A DNA stretch of 64,000 nucleotides from an uncultured Porphyromonas sp. (GTDB lineage Bacteria > Bacteroidota > Bacteroidia > Bacteroidales > Porphyromonadaceae): positions 142,100 through 206,099 of the forward strand of contig NZ_CALHVI010000056.1 in the NCBI RefSeq assembly GCF_938039215.1, given 5' to 3'. A program made the position numbers and the translations under genes. The notes under the pieces were generated by a model. That model searched no databases, was not told the DNA's origin, and was given only the letters and a program-made list of their open reading frames with translations. How positions within the stretch are numbered: the first letter of the stretch is position 1; every line of letters starts with the position of its first letter. Positions 52,538 to 61,147 of this stretch are shown in pieces.

Positions 52538-52623
52538 AAACCTACGGTAGGTCGTCATCACGACCCACTGTGGGTCGCCTCGACGACCTACCGTGGGTCG
52601 TCAAGGCGATCTACCGTAGGTCG
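52538..52623. repeat. palindromic 23-bp array E (4 units)
   Basis: Units at 52538, 52561, 52584 and 52607: AAACCTACGGTAGGTCG, CGACCCACTGTGGGTCG, CGACCTACCGTGGGTCG, CGATCTACCGTAGGTCG. Spacers TCATCA, CCTCGA, TCAAGG. Preceded by an A-run; unlike A, B and D no T-run follows. It ends 59 bp before the lptG -7 element. Confidence 0.93.
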
Positions 52624-52681
52624 CTTCAGCCATCACTACGAAGGTCAAGAGTTAGACCAAGCATAATCGGGCTAAAAAATG

Positions 52682-52689
52682 TATCTTTG
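52682..52689 (+). promoter_or_regulatory. lptG promoter, -7 element
   Basis: TATCTTTG on the plus strand, 27 bp before the chosen GTG start at 52716. Confidence 0.78.
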
Positions 52690-52715
52690 CGGTTAATAAA
52701 TTGGCGGTAGTAGAC

Positions 52716-54740
52716 GTGTTTAAGATCGTAGATAAGTACATCCTCCGGAATTTCATCCCGCTCTTCGTGATGAGCTTTGCCGTGTGCTGGTTCGTCGTGG
52801 TGATGCAGTTCCTTTGGCGCTACATTGACGAGCTCGTCGGGAAGGGTCTGAGTGGCTTCATGCTCCTGCAGATCATCTTCTATGCTGCACTTTCATTTGT
52901 CCCCATGGCCCTACCTCTGGGGGTTCTACTTGCGTCGCTGATGACGCTGGGCAACCTCGGGGAGCGTCTGGAACTTCTGGCCCTCAAGGCTTCCGGCATC
53001 CGCCTCTATCGCATCATTAGCCCCATCGTCCTGCTTGTCATCGGGATGGCATGCGGGCTTTTTTATTTCCAGAATGACTTGATGATCCGAGCGCAGGTGC
53101 GCATGTGGTCACTCGTCATATCGGCCAGGTTCGCCACCCCCGAGATGGAGATCTCCCCAGGCATCTTCTATACGGGGATCCCTGGCTATAGCCTCTATGC
53201 CAAGGAGCGTGACCCCGAGAGCGGTCTACTCAAGCGTCTGATGGTCTACGACATGAGCCGAGGCTACCTCAACCCTCGCATCATCCGAGCAGACTCGGGC
53301 CGTCTGGTGATGGACAAGAGCAAGAAGTTCCTTGTCCTCAAGCTCTACAAGGGACAGAGCTTCGAGAACCTGCAGTCGCAGACCTACAATACCTCTACCG
53401 ATCCCGTCCCCTACATGCTCCCTCGCTTCGACTACAGCGAGACCTTCATCCCCTTCGACACGAATATCAAGATGCAGGACGAGCAAGAGCTCGGGTCAAT
53501 GTACGTCGGGAAGAACCTCCATCAGCTCCAAGTCTCCATCGACTCGATGATCCCCATCCTCGACAGCACACGCTACAGCTATGCACGTGTTGTCCAAACG
53601 GGGATCATCACAGGACACTACCAGAGCATGCCCTATGCCTATGAGGATAGTAGTGCCCTTGCTTCCCAAGAAGCTCGCATCGCCCAGCTGGAGCAGAAGT
53701 ATCGCCACCCCAAGGCGGAGGAAGCCAAGGAAGTCCTCACCCTCTCGCTCCGAGACAGTCTACAAGCCATCGAGATGGCACTAGACAAAGCCGAACGCAT
53801 CCAAGACGAAGCTCGTATCTACAGTGCTTCGGATGAGAATGCCTTCTACTCGTACCGCACCTTCCATCAGGAGTGGCACCGCAAGTTCACCTACCCCGTA
53901 TCTTGTATCATCTTCTGCCTCATCGGAGCTAGCCTCGGAGCGATCGTCCGACGTGGGGGGATAGGGATGCCGATCATCATCTCGATCTTCTTCTTCGTCG
54001 TCTACTTCATCATCGACTCCTTCGGGACGAACATGCTGCGCAATGAGACCATCCCCATCTGGCTCGGGATGTGGCTCAGCAATATCATGCTCTTCCCCGT
54101 AGGGATCTTCCTTGCCTACAAGGCCAACCAAGACTCTTCGGCGCTCAACATAGAAGCCTACGTCATCTTCTTCCGCAAGCTCTTCGGCTTCCGTGGGGTG
54201 CGCAAGGTCAAGTACCAAGAGCTCGTCATCGAGGAGGCTGACTATACCTCTGGGGCTCGCTCCGTGGCTCTGGCTCAGGAGCACACCGAGGCTCTACTAA
54301 GCAGCCCCTTGCTTGCTCAACCCATCTGGCGCATCTGGCGCTATGGACGCTATCAAGATGATCTTCTCGCACTGAGCAAGGAGCTCGACGAACTCACAGA
54401 GAGCCTTCGTCACACCTCCGCCCGTATCCTCACCAGCAAACTCGGGGACCTTCCTCTGCTACCGACGAGGATCTCGCCCCTCCTTCCTCATCAGGAGCGC
54501 AGAGGTCTTATCTTTGCCCTTGTGCTACCGCTCTCGGTGCCCTTGACCCTCTTCTTCGGTCGGGTACGATCCCACCTGAAGGCTGACCTCAAGACCACCC
54601 AGAGCGTACTGAAGCAGATCGCCCGAGAGGTCGAAGTCGCCCGCCAAGGCTCAATCGCAAAAACAAATACAACCGAATACAAATTATCCACTACACCAAC
54701 TATCCCTTCGGACATACCCGAGGAGGTAGCCATACAATAG
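52716..54740 (+). CDS. lptG: LptF/LptG-family LPS export permease
   Basis: A 674-residue membrane protein of the YjgP/YjgQ family. Helices at the N-terminus (FIPLFVMSFAVCWFVVVMQF) and in the middle to C-terminus (VSCIIFCLIGASLGAIVRRGGIG, IFFFVVYFIIDSFG) surround a large periplasmic domain (~160-380). It is part of the ATPase-driven LPS extraction complex. The start is not an ATG: GTG at 52716 gives MFKIVDKYILRNF, the normal family start, while the TTG at 52701 is less plausible. The ~220 C-terminal residues after the usual LptG core are longer than in E. coli, including an extra helix. Confidence 0.9.
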   Translation: MFKIVDKYILRNFIPLFVMSFAVCWFVVVMQFLWRYIDELVGKGLSGFMLLQIIFYAALSFVPMALPLGVLLASLMTLGNLGERLELLALKASGIRLYRIISPIVLLVIGMACGLFYFQNDLMIRAQVRMWSLVISARFATPEMEISPGIFYTGIPGYSLYAKERDPESGLLKRLMVYDMSRGYLNPRIIRADSGRLVMDKSKKFLVLKLYKGQSFENLQSQTYNTSTDPVPYMLPRFDYSETFIPFDTNIKMQDEQELGSMYVGKNLHQLQVSIDSMIPILDSTRYSYARVVQTGIITGHYQSMPYAYEDSSALASQEARIAQLEQKYRHPKAEEAKEVLTLSLRDSLQAIEMALDKAERIQDEARIYSASDENAFYSYRTFHQEWHRKFTYPVSCIIFCLIGASLGAIVRRGGIGMPIIISIFFFVVYFIIDSFGTNMLRNETIPIWLGMWLSNIMLFPVGIFLAYKANQDSSALNIEAYVIFFRKLFGFRGVRKVKYQELVIEEADYTSGARSVALAQEHTEALLSSPLLAQPIWRIWRYGRYQDDLLALSKELDELTESLRHTSARILTSKLGDLPLLPTRISPLLPHQERRGLIFALVLPLSVPLTLFFGRVRSHLKADLKTTQSVLKQIAREVEVARQGSIAKTNTTEYKLSTTPTIPSDIPEEVAIQ

Positions 54741-54741
54741 A

Positions 54742-55965
54742 ATGACAATGAGTGAAATTAAGCTGAACACGATCGAAGAAGCTCTCGAAGACTTCCGACG
54801 TGGAGAGTTCCTGATCGTCGTGGATGACGAGGACCGTGAGAACGAAGGTGACTTCATCATCGCGGCCGAAAAGGTCACCCCTGAAAAGGTAAACTTCATG
54901 ATGCGCTACGGCCGAGGTGTCCTCTGCGCTCCCATCACTGAAGAGCGTGCTCGTGAGCTTGAGCTCGAGATGCAGGTACCGAACAATACATCGGTACACG
55001 AGACCCCCTTCACCGTCACCGTAGACCGCCTAGGCAATGGCTGCACCACGGGGGTATCTATGTACGACCGCGCCCAGACGATCCTTGCCCTAGCTGACCC
55101 CACGATCACCCCAGGAGATCTGGCTCGCCCAGGTCATGTATGCCCACTGAGAGCTCGTAGCAAGGGGGTCCTTCGCCGTGCTGGACACACCGAAGCTGCA
55201 GTCGATCTGGCTCGCCTATCAGGACTCCAGCCTGCGGCAGCACTCATCGAGATCATCAACGAAGATGGGACGATGGCTCGCCTACCTCAGCTCTGGGAAG
55301 TAGCCCAGCGCTTTGGACTCAAGATCATCACCATCAAGGACCTCATCGCCTACCGCCTACGCACCGAGAGTATCGTCGAGCGAGGTGAAGAGGTCTCTAT
55401 GCCCACGGCATGGGGACAGTTCCGTCTCATCCCCTTCAAGCAGAAGAGCAACGGCCTCGAGCACATCGCCCTCTTCAAGGGCGACATCTCTGACGGCTCT
55501 CCCGTCCTCGTGCGTGTGCACTCTAGCTGTGCCACGGGCGACATCTTCGGCTCTAAGCGCTGCGAATGCGGCGAACAGCTACACAAGGCAATGGAACTCA
55601 TCGAAGCCGAAGGCCGTGGTGTCATCGTCTACCTCAACCAAGAAGGCCGTGGGATCGGACTCATGGAGAAGATGCGCGCCTACAAGCTCCAGGAAGAGGG
55701 GCTAGACACCGTCGAGGCGAACCTCCATCTCGGCCATGCAGCTGATGAGCGTGACTACGGAGTCGGTGCTCAGATCCTCCGTGAACTAGGAGTACAGCAG
55801 ATGCGCCTCATGTCCAACAATCCGATCAAGCGCGTCGGTCTCGAAGCCTACGGTATCGAGGTCGTCGAGAGCGTCCCTCTGGAGATCCAGCCCAACGAGT
55901 TCAACGCCTTCTACATGAAGACCAAGAAGGAGCGCATGGGGCATCTTCTCCATCACCTCAAGTAG
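54742..55965 (+). CDS. ribBA: bifunctional riboflavin enzyme RibBA
   Basis: A 407-residue fusion of 3,4-dihydroxy-2-butanone-4-phosphate synthase (~1-205, EFLIVVDDEDRENEGDFI, HTEAAVDLARLSGL) and GTP cyclohydrolase II (~210-400, with the zinc cysteines in SSCATGDIFGSKRCECGEQL). Together they make both precursors of riboflavin. It begins one base after the lptG stop, so it is in the same transcript. Confidence 0.96.
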   Translation: MTMSEIKLNTIEEALEDFRRGEFLIVVDDEDRENEGDFIIAAEKVTPEKVNFMMRYGRGVLCAPITEERARELELEMQVPNNTSVHETPFTVTVDRLGNGCTTGVSMYDRAQTILALADPTITPGDLARPGHVCPLRARSKGVLRRAGHTEAAVDLARLSGLQPAAALIEIINEDGTMARLPQLWEVAQRFGLKIITIKDLIAYRLRTESIVERGEEVSMPTAWGQFRLIPFKQKSNGLEHIALFKGDISDGSPVLVRVHSSCATGDIFGSKRCECGEQLHKAMELIEAEGRGVIVYLNQEGRGIGLMEKMRAYKLQEEGLDTVEANLHLGHAADERDYGVGAQILRELGVQQMRLMSNNPIKRVGLEAYGIEVVESVPLEIQPNEFNAFYMKTKKERMGHLLHHLK

Positions 55966-56021
55966 TCCGTCCCTACCCACAGATGCTACGTATCACCCTA
56001 TCCTTTATTTAGCAAAGAGCT

Positions 56022-57518
56022 ATGGCTATATTCGTCAACGAAGTCTCCCGCACATTTGGGGAGTACCTCCTTATCCCGGGGCTCACGACACGTCAGTGCA
56101 CCCCACAGAATGTCACTCTGACTACCCCGCTGGTGCGCTTTGCCCGTGGAGAGCAGGCTCGCATTAGCCTCAATATCCCCTTTGTCTCTGCGATCATGCA
56201 GTCGGTATCCAACGATACACTGGCTATCGAACTTGCTCGTAATGGGGGGCTCTCCTTCATCTTCGGCTCTCAGCCCATCGCCGAGCAAGCTGAGATGGTG
56301 CGCCGAGTGAAGAAGTTCAAGGCCGGCTTCGTATCCAGCGACTCCAATATCCGCCCAGATGCTACCCTGCGTGATGTCCTTCGCCTACGTGCTGAGACGG
56401 GTCACTCCACCATCGGGGTCACCGAAGATGGTTCGCCCAATGGACGCTTACTAGGGATCGTCACCAGCCGTGACTATCGTCTAGGCACTACCCCAGAGGA
56501 TGCTCTGGTGCAGGACTTCATGACACCCTTCTCTAAGCTCAAGGTGGGTCGCCTCGGCATCTCCCTCAAGGAAGCCAACAACATCATCTGGGAGCACAAG
56601 CTCAATACCCTCCCCATCATTGACGAAGAGGATCATCTCGTCTACCTCGTCTTCCGCAAGGACTACGATGCGCACAAGGATAATCCCGTAGAGCTCTCCA
56701 ACAAGGAGACTAAGGAACTCCTCGTCGGAGCTGGTATCAATACCCGTGACTTCGCAGAGCGTGTCCCCGCACTTGTCGAAGCTGGAGCCGATGTCCTCTG
56801 TATCGACTCCTCCGACGGCTACTCCGAATGGCAGTATGATACCCTACGCTGGATCCGTGAGAAGTACGGAGACAAGGTACTCGTCGGGGCAGGTAATGTC
56901 GTCGACGAAGAAGGCTTCCGCTACCTAGCCGAAGCTGGTGCTGACTTCATCAAAGTCGGCATCGGTGGAGGATCGATCTGTATCACCCGTGAGCAGAAGG
57001 GGATCGGTCGTGGGCAGGCGACTGCGATCATCGATGTGGCCCATGCTCGTGACAAGTACTTCGAAGAGACAGGTATCTACATCCCCATCTGTAGCGATGG
57101 TGGTCTGGTGCACGACTACCACATGACCCTCGCTCTAGCCATGGGGGCTGACTTCCTCATGATGGGACGCTACTTCGCTCGCTTCGATGAGTCACCTACC
57201 CGCAAGCTGAAGATCGGTAACAACATCGTCAAGGAGTACTGGGGTGAAGGCTCGAACCGAGCTCAGAACTGGCAGCGCTACGACAGCGGTGGCACCGAGG
57301 GCATGAAGTTCGAAGAGGGTGTAGACAGCTATGTCCCCTACGCTGGTAAGCTCAAGGACAATCTTGCCCAGACTCTTGGCAAGATGAAGGCTACCATGTG
57401 TAGCTGTGGGTCTATCACGATCGCAGAGCTCCAGCAGAAGGCGAAGATCACCCTCGTCTCTAGCACCTCCATCGTCGAAGGGGGAGCTCATGACGTGATC
57501 CTCAAGGATCGCGGATGA
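56022..57518 (+). CDS. guaB: IMP dehydrogenase (unusual, Tritrichomonas-like type)
   Basis: IMPDH oxidises IMP to XMP, the first step to GTP. The 498-residue protein has the TIM barrel with the two CBS domains (~100-215) inserted and the catalytic Cys at 320 in GGGSICITREQKGIGRGQ, with the Arg-Tyr pair R419-Y420 in NWQRYDSGG. The usual bacterial sequence around the Cys is GPGSICTTR. This variant and the segment SPTRKLKIGNNIVKEYWGEG match, from memory, the Tritrichomonas foetus enzyme (Cys319, Arg418-Tyr419). It overlaps miaA by 4 bp. Confidence 0.95.
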   Translation: MAIFVNEVSRTFGEYLLIPGLTTRQCTPQNVTLTTPLVRFARGEQARISLNIPFVSAIMQSVSNDTLAIELARNGGLSFIFGSQPIAEQAEMVRRVKKFKAGFVSSDSNIRPDATLRDVLRLRAETGHSTIGVTEDGSPNGRLLGIVTSRDYRLGTTPEDALVQDFMTPFSKLKVGRLGISLKEANNIIWEHKLNTLPIIDEEDHLVYLVFRKDYDAHKDNPVELSNKETKELLVGAGINTRDFAERVPALVEAGADVLCIDSSDGYSEWQYDTLRWIREKYGDKVLVGAGNVVDEEGFRYLAEAGADFIKVGIGGGSICITREQKGIGRGQATAIIDVAHARDKYFEETGIYIPICSDGGLVHDYHMTLALAMGADFLMMGRYFARFDESPTRKLKIGNNIVKEYWGEGSNRAQNWQRYDSGGTEGMKFEEGVDSYVPYAGKLKDNLAQTLGKMKATMCSCGSITIAELQQKAKITLVSSTSIVEGGAHDVILKDRG

Positions 57519-58468
57519 TCACCCTCCTAGGTCCTACCGCCTCGGGCAAGACTTCCCTTGCTGTCCGCCTAGCTCATGGTCTAGGCGGAGTGATCCTTAG
57601 TGCGGACTCCCGCCAGGTCTACCAAGGCATGGATATAGGCACGGGCAAGGACCTCAGAGAATATGAATACGAAGGGAAGCAGATCCCCTTCCATCTGATC
57701 AATATCGTCCCAGCTGGGACGAAGTACAATCTCTTCGCTTGGCAGCATGCCTTCCATCAGGCCTATGCCGAGATCAAGAACCGAGGCGTGAGTTACCCGA
57801 TCCTCTGCGGAGGTACGGGGCTCTATGCCGAGGCGGTTCTCCGTGGCTATCATCTGCCCGATGTAGCTCCGAATCCTGCCCTGAGAGCATCGCTTCAGGG
57901 GCTTAGCATCGAGGAGCTCCGCCAGCGACTAGCACTCTATGGTCCGCTGCACAATCAGACAGACCTCGACTCTCCTCAGCGAGCGATACGAGCCATCGAG
58001 ATCGCCGACTATATCCACTCACAGCGTGAGGCTGGGATCGAATACTCCGAGTATCCTCCCATTGATAGCTTGATCCTCTGCATCGAGCTACCTCGAGAGG
58101 AGCGAAGAGCTCGGATCACGGCACGCCTTCACGAGCGACTCGAGCGTGAGGATATGATCGGCGAAGTCGAGCGTCTACTCGACTCAGGGATCTCGCCCGA
58201 AGATCTGATCTACTACGGGCTGGAGTACAAGTTCGTCACGCAGCACCTCCTCGGTCAGCTCACCCGAGAGGAGCTCTTCACCTCCCTTGAGACAGCGATC
58301 CATCAGTTCGCCAAGCGACAGATGACGTGGTTCAGAGGGATGGAGCGACGAGGCTTCACCTTACATTATATAGATGGGCTCCGCCCCAAAGAAGAGCAGC
58401 TTAGCCAAGCTCTTGCCTACCTCCAAGCATGGGAAGAGCAGCGAGCACAAGATCAAGCAACTATATGA
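57515..58468 (+). CDS. miaA: tRNA dimethylallyltransferase
   Basis: MiaA prenylates A37 of tRNAs reading UNN codons. The 317-residue protein shows the P-loop GPTASGKTSLAVRLA, the DSRQVYQGMDIGTGKD segment and the C-terminal Arg-rich RQMTWFRGMERRGF. It shares an ATGA with guaB upstream and another with kdsA downstream. Confidence 0.96.
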   Translation: MITLLGPTASGKTSLAVRLAHGLGGVILSADSRQVYQGMDIGTGKDLREYEYEGKQIPFHLINIVPAGTKYNLFAWQHAFHQAYAEIKNRGVSYPILCGGTGLYAEAVLRGYHLPDVAPNPALRASLQGLSIEELRQRLALYGPLHNQTDLDSPQRAIRAIEIADYIHSQREAGIEYSEYPPIDSLILCIELPREERRARITARLHERLEREDMIGEVERLLDSGISPEDLIYYGLEYKFVTQHLLGQLTREELFTSLETAIHQFAKRQMTWFRGMERRGFTLHYIDGLRPKEEQLSQALAYLQAWEEQRAQDQATI

Positions 58469-59265
58469 TCCAGTATAAAGACCTTACCGCAGGCCCCAAC
58501 TTCTTCCTCATGGCTGGGCCTTGTGCTATCGAAGATGAAGAGACTCCGCTCTTCATCGCAGAGCGTGTCCTAGAGATGACTACACGCCTAGGTATCCCCT
58601 ACATCTTCAAGGGTTCGTACCGCAAAGCCAACCGCTCTCGAGTGGATAGCTTCACGGGCATCGGCGATGAGCGAGCTCTACGTGTCCTGCGCCGTGTGCG
58701 GGAGACCTTCGATATCCCCGTAGTGACAGACATCCATGAGACCCACGAAGCTGCGATGGCTGCCGAATATGTAGATGTACTACAGATACCTGCCTTCCTC
58801 TGCCGACAGACCGATCTCATCGCTGCAGCTGCTCGCACGGGGAAGATCGTGAATATCAAGAAAGGGCAATTCCTCTCCGCTTCGGGTATGGAGCACGCAG
58901 CGCACAAGGTCACCGAGTGTGGGAATGATCAAGTGATCCTCACCGAACGAGGTAATAGCTTCGGCTACTCAGACCTTGTCGTTGACTTCACAAATATCCC
59001 CGCCCTACGTGCTACGGGGTTCCCCGCTGTGATGGATGTCACCCACTCACTACAGCGCCCCAACCGAGCCAGCGGTGTCACGGGCGGTAAGCCTGCACTC
59101 ATCGAGACCATCGCCAAGGCAGCAGTAGCTGTGGGAGCTGACGGGCTCTTCTTCGAGACCCACCCCGATCCCTCCTCCGCTAAGAGCGATGGAGCGAACA
59201 TGCTCCCCTTGGATCTCTTCGAGGGACTCCTTGAGCGTCTCGTGCGCCTACGTGCAGCCCTCTAA
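58465..59265 (+). CDS. kdsA: 3-deoxy-D-manno-octulosonate 8-phosphate synthase
   Basis: KdsA condenses arabinose-5-phosphate with PEP for Kdo, needed for LPS. The 266-residue protein has LMAGPCAIEDEE, FKGSYRKANRSRVDSF and the metal-site residues (Cys/His/Glu/Asp type; CQRKT-like region around LCRQTDLI, HPDPSSAKSDGANM). The ATG at 58465 overlaps the miaA stop; a frame opening at 58429 would sit entirely inside miaA. Confidence 0.96.
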   Translation: MIQYKDLTAGPNFFLMAGPCAIEDEETPLFIAERVLEMTTRLGIPYIFKGSYRKANRSRVDSFTGIGDERALRVLRRVRETFDIPVVTDIHETHEAAMAAEYVDVLQIPAFLCRQTDLIAAAARTGKIVNIKKGQFLSASGMEHAAHKVTECGNDQVILTERGNSFGYSDLVVDFTNIPALRATGFPAVMDVTHSLQRPNRASGVTGGKPALIETIAKAAVAVGADGLFFETHPDPSSAKSDGANMLPLDLFEGLLERLVRLRAAL

Positions 59266-59296
59266 TCCTCATTCCTCATCCCCCCTCTCTTCTCAG

Positions 59297-59965
59297 ATGA
59301 AGCGATTACAGCAGTTCGCCCTTCTCATACTAGTCTTCCTCTCCGTCCTCTCGAGGGGAGAAGCTCAGAGCACAAAGCCTAGCAGTACCCTACTAGAGGC
59401 TTTCGGGAAGACAAGCATCTTAGACGAAGAGCGCCGACAAAGAGTCATCAGTCTACTGAGCCAAGATACGACCCTCATCCTGCCTCTTGATCTCGAGCTG
59501 GATGCAGAGCTCGTAGCCTTCTCTGACCGCATGCTCAAGCTCAAGACTAGTAAAGTCGGCACTTGGGAGCTTCGACTCCTACCTCTACTTAATGGCTCGT
59601 CGCTAACCTCGGTCATTGAGCGTGTCACCCGACCTCAGGAGGATGCTCGCATCACCTTCCTCGACCAAGAGGGACAGGAGATCAAGGCCAAGATCCTTAC
59701 ACTCCCCCAAGCAGAGGACTTCCTCAAGAGCATCAAGCTTCCCGAGACCTCACAGGGCTATCGTCTGCGAGAGCTTCTTCACCCACTGCACTACCAGCTC
59801 TCTTGGGCTGAAGGGACGACCGATAGCCTCATAGTCTCACCTTCGCTCCTACTGACCGAAGAGGATAAGGCCAGCCACGAGCTCGCCGAACTCATCGCCC
59901 TACTCCCCACCCTATCTTCCACTTGGGATGGGAAGGGCTTCGCTCCATTTACTCCGAGAAAATAG
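59297..59965 (+). CDS. DUF3256-like exported protein
   Basis: A 222-residue protein with a signal peptide (MKRLQQFALLILVFLSVLSR, cleavage near EAQ). The sequence contains SILDEERRQRVISLLSQD and a beta-rich middle part, the pattern of DUF3256, a family restricted to Bacteroidales. Function unknown. ATG 59297 is preferred over an earlier frame that lies in kdsA. It is 31 bp after kdsA and probably in the same transcript. Confidence 0.8.
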   Translation: MKRLQQFALLILVFLSVLSRGEAQSTKPSSTLLEAFGKTSILDEERRQRVISLLSQDTTLILPLDLELDAELVAFSDRMLKLKTSKVGTWELRLLPLLNGSSLTSVIERVTRPQEDARITFLDQEGQEIKAKILTLPQAEDFLKSIKLPETSQGYRLRELLHPLHYQLSWAEGTTDSLIVSPSLLLTEEDKASHELAELIALLPTLSSTWDGKGFAPFTPRK

Positions 59966-59977
59966 TCTTTAGCATCA

Positions 59978-60883
59978 ATGAAAGTCAAGCACGTCGTCAT
60001 AGCCTCTGTGGCCATCATCCTTGCTCTAGTCGTTGGCTTCGTCTTCGTCCTCCGCAATGAGCGAGCCCAACTCCAAGAGGAGAAGGACATCTTCACCAAC
60101 GAGCAGAAGGAGATCATGCAGGAGGAGCTTCAGAAGCTCGCCTCCGAGTATGATATACAGTACCAAAAGCTATCTCAAGGCCTCGGCGAACAGAAGATCT
60201 CCCTTGCTACGGACTCTCTGATCAGTCAGCTTCTCTCCGAGCGGGCGAAGGTAGAGCAACTGCAAAAAGAACTCAGCAGCAATAAGGCTACCAGCGCCAA
60301 GCGCATCGGTCAGCTCACACAGGAAGTCGCTACCCTCCGCAATGTCCTAAAGAACTACGTCATACAGATCGACTCGCTCCAGTCCGCCAATGACCGCCTA
60401 CGTCAGGAAAATACTGAAGTACGAGCTAACTATGCACGTGCTGCAGGCGAAGCACAACAGCTCTCCAACGAGAAGGCTCAGCTCACCGACCGAGTAAAGC
60501 TCGCAGCCAAGTTGGATGCGACACGCATCTCCATCACTCCGATCGACAAGCGAGGTAAGCTCAGCAAGAAGCTCGAGAAGACAGTCAATCTACAGATCCA
60601 CTTCACCGTAGCGAAGAATGTCACTGCAGCAGTTGGTGAGAAGACCTTCTACTGCCGTATCACCCAGCCCAACGAAGAGCTTCTCGTCAAGCCTGGAGGA
60701 GGGACCTTTGCCTTCGAGGGCAAGCAGATCCCCTACTCCATCCGCCGAGAGATCGAGTACAACGGCGAGGACACCCCGATCACAATGTACTGGCCCGTAG
60801 AAGAAAGCCTACAGAGTGGCACCTATCGGGTCAAGATCTTTGCGGACGGCAATCTCATCGGTCAAGCCTCCTTCTCACTCTAG
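59978..60883 (+). CDS. membrane-anchored coiled-coil protein
   Basis: A 301-residue protein with one N-terminal helix (~7-25, IASVAIILALVVGFVFV), a long coiled coil (~28-175, rich in Gln, Glu, Lys and Leu), and a C-terminal beta-domain (~180-301) beginning at LDATRISITPIDKRGKLSKK. It is conserved in Bacteroidales with no assigned role. Starts 12 bp after the DUF3256-like gene; a hairpin terminator follows at 60912. Confidence 0.8.
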   Translation: MKVKHVVIASVAIILALVVGFVFVLRNERAQLQEEKDIFTNEQKEIMQEELQKLASEYDIQYQKLSQGLGEQKISLATDSLISQLLSERAKVEQLQKELSSNKATSAKRIGQLTQEVATLRNVLKNYVIQIDSLQSANDRLRQENTEVRANYARAAGEAQQLSNEKAQLTDRVKLAAKLDATRISITPIDKRGKLSKKLEKTVNLQIHFTVAKNVTAAVGEKTFYCRITQPNEELLVKPGGGTFAFEGKQIPYSIRREIEYNGEDTPITMYWPVEESLQSGTYRVKIFADGNLIGQASFSL

Positions 60884-60911
60884 GGGCGTAGACCTACACT
60901 CAGAGAACATA

Positions 60912-60946
60912 CGAGGTGCTACTCCCTAGATAAGAGTAGCACCTCG
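60912..60946 (+). terminator. terminator of the lptG-to-coiled-coil gene unit
   Basis: A 13-bp stem CGAGGTGCTACTC (60912-60924) with 60934-60946, no strong T-run. Confidence 0.65.
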
Positions 60947-61017
60947 ACTTCATTATAAGACTAGAAAGCCTTCGACTACCGCAGTCCTTCCAAGGTATTT
61001 ATCACTAGTATACCTTC

Positions 61018-61097
61018 ATTACTTCCAATGAATTTTACTCCTTCGTTCGATACTCTTTGATCGAGAGGAAGACCTATCGGAAGTAATACTTACTTTG
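61018..61097 (+). promoter_or_regulatory. inverted repeats and promoter upstream of gene 61148
   Basis: ATTACTTCC (61018-61026) and GGAAGTAAT (61079-61087) form a 9-bp inverted repeat flanking a second dyad TCGAT/ATCGA (about 61046-61064); the -7-like TTACTTTG (61090-61097) follows immediately. This arrangement suggests an operator-controlled promoter, but no regulator is identified. Confidence 0.45.
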
Positions 61098-61147
61098 CCC
61101 CTGCAGCGCAACGCTCATCCCCCTATAACTCAAGCACCAATCCCAGC

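Larger units (their letters stand above)
52196..52715. other. 520-bp divergent intergenic region between rlmB and lptG
   Basis: It contains the rlmB promoter (52298-52305), array E (52538-52623) and the lptG promoter (52682-52689). The 230 bp between the rlmB promoter and the array show no gene. Confidence 0.75.

Noticed and set aside
58429..58464. upstream start of kdsA
   Set aside because: It lies inside miaA and adds an unlikely N-terminus; the ATG at 58465 overlaps the miaA stop as is usual in this window.
61018..61097. a tRNA or small RNA in the gap before 61148
   Set aside because: The dyads do not form a cloverleaf and no conserved T-loop is present.
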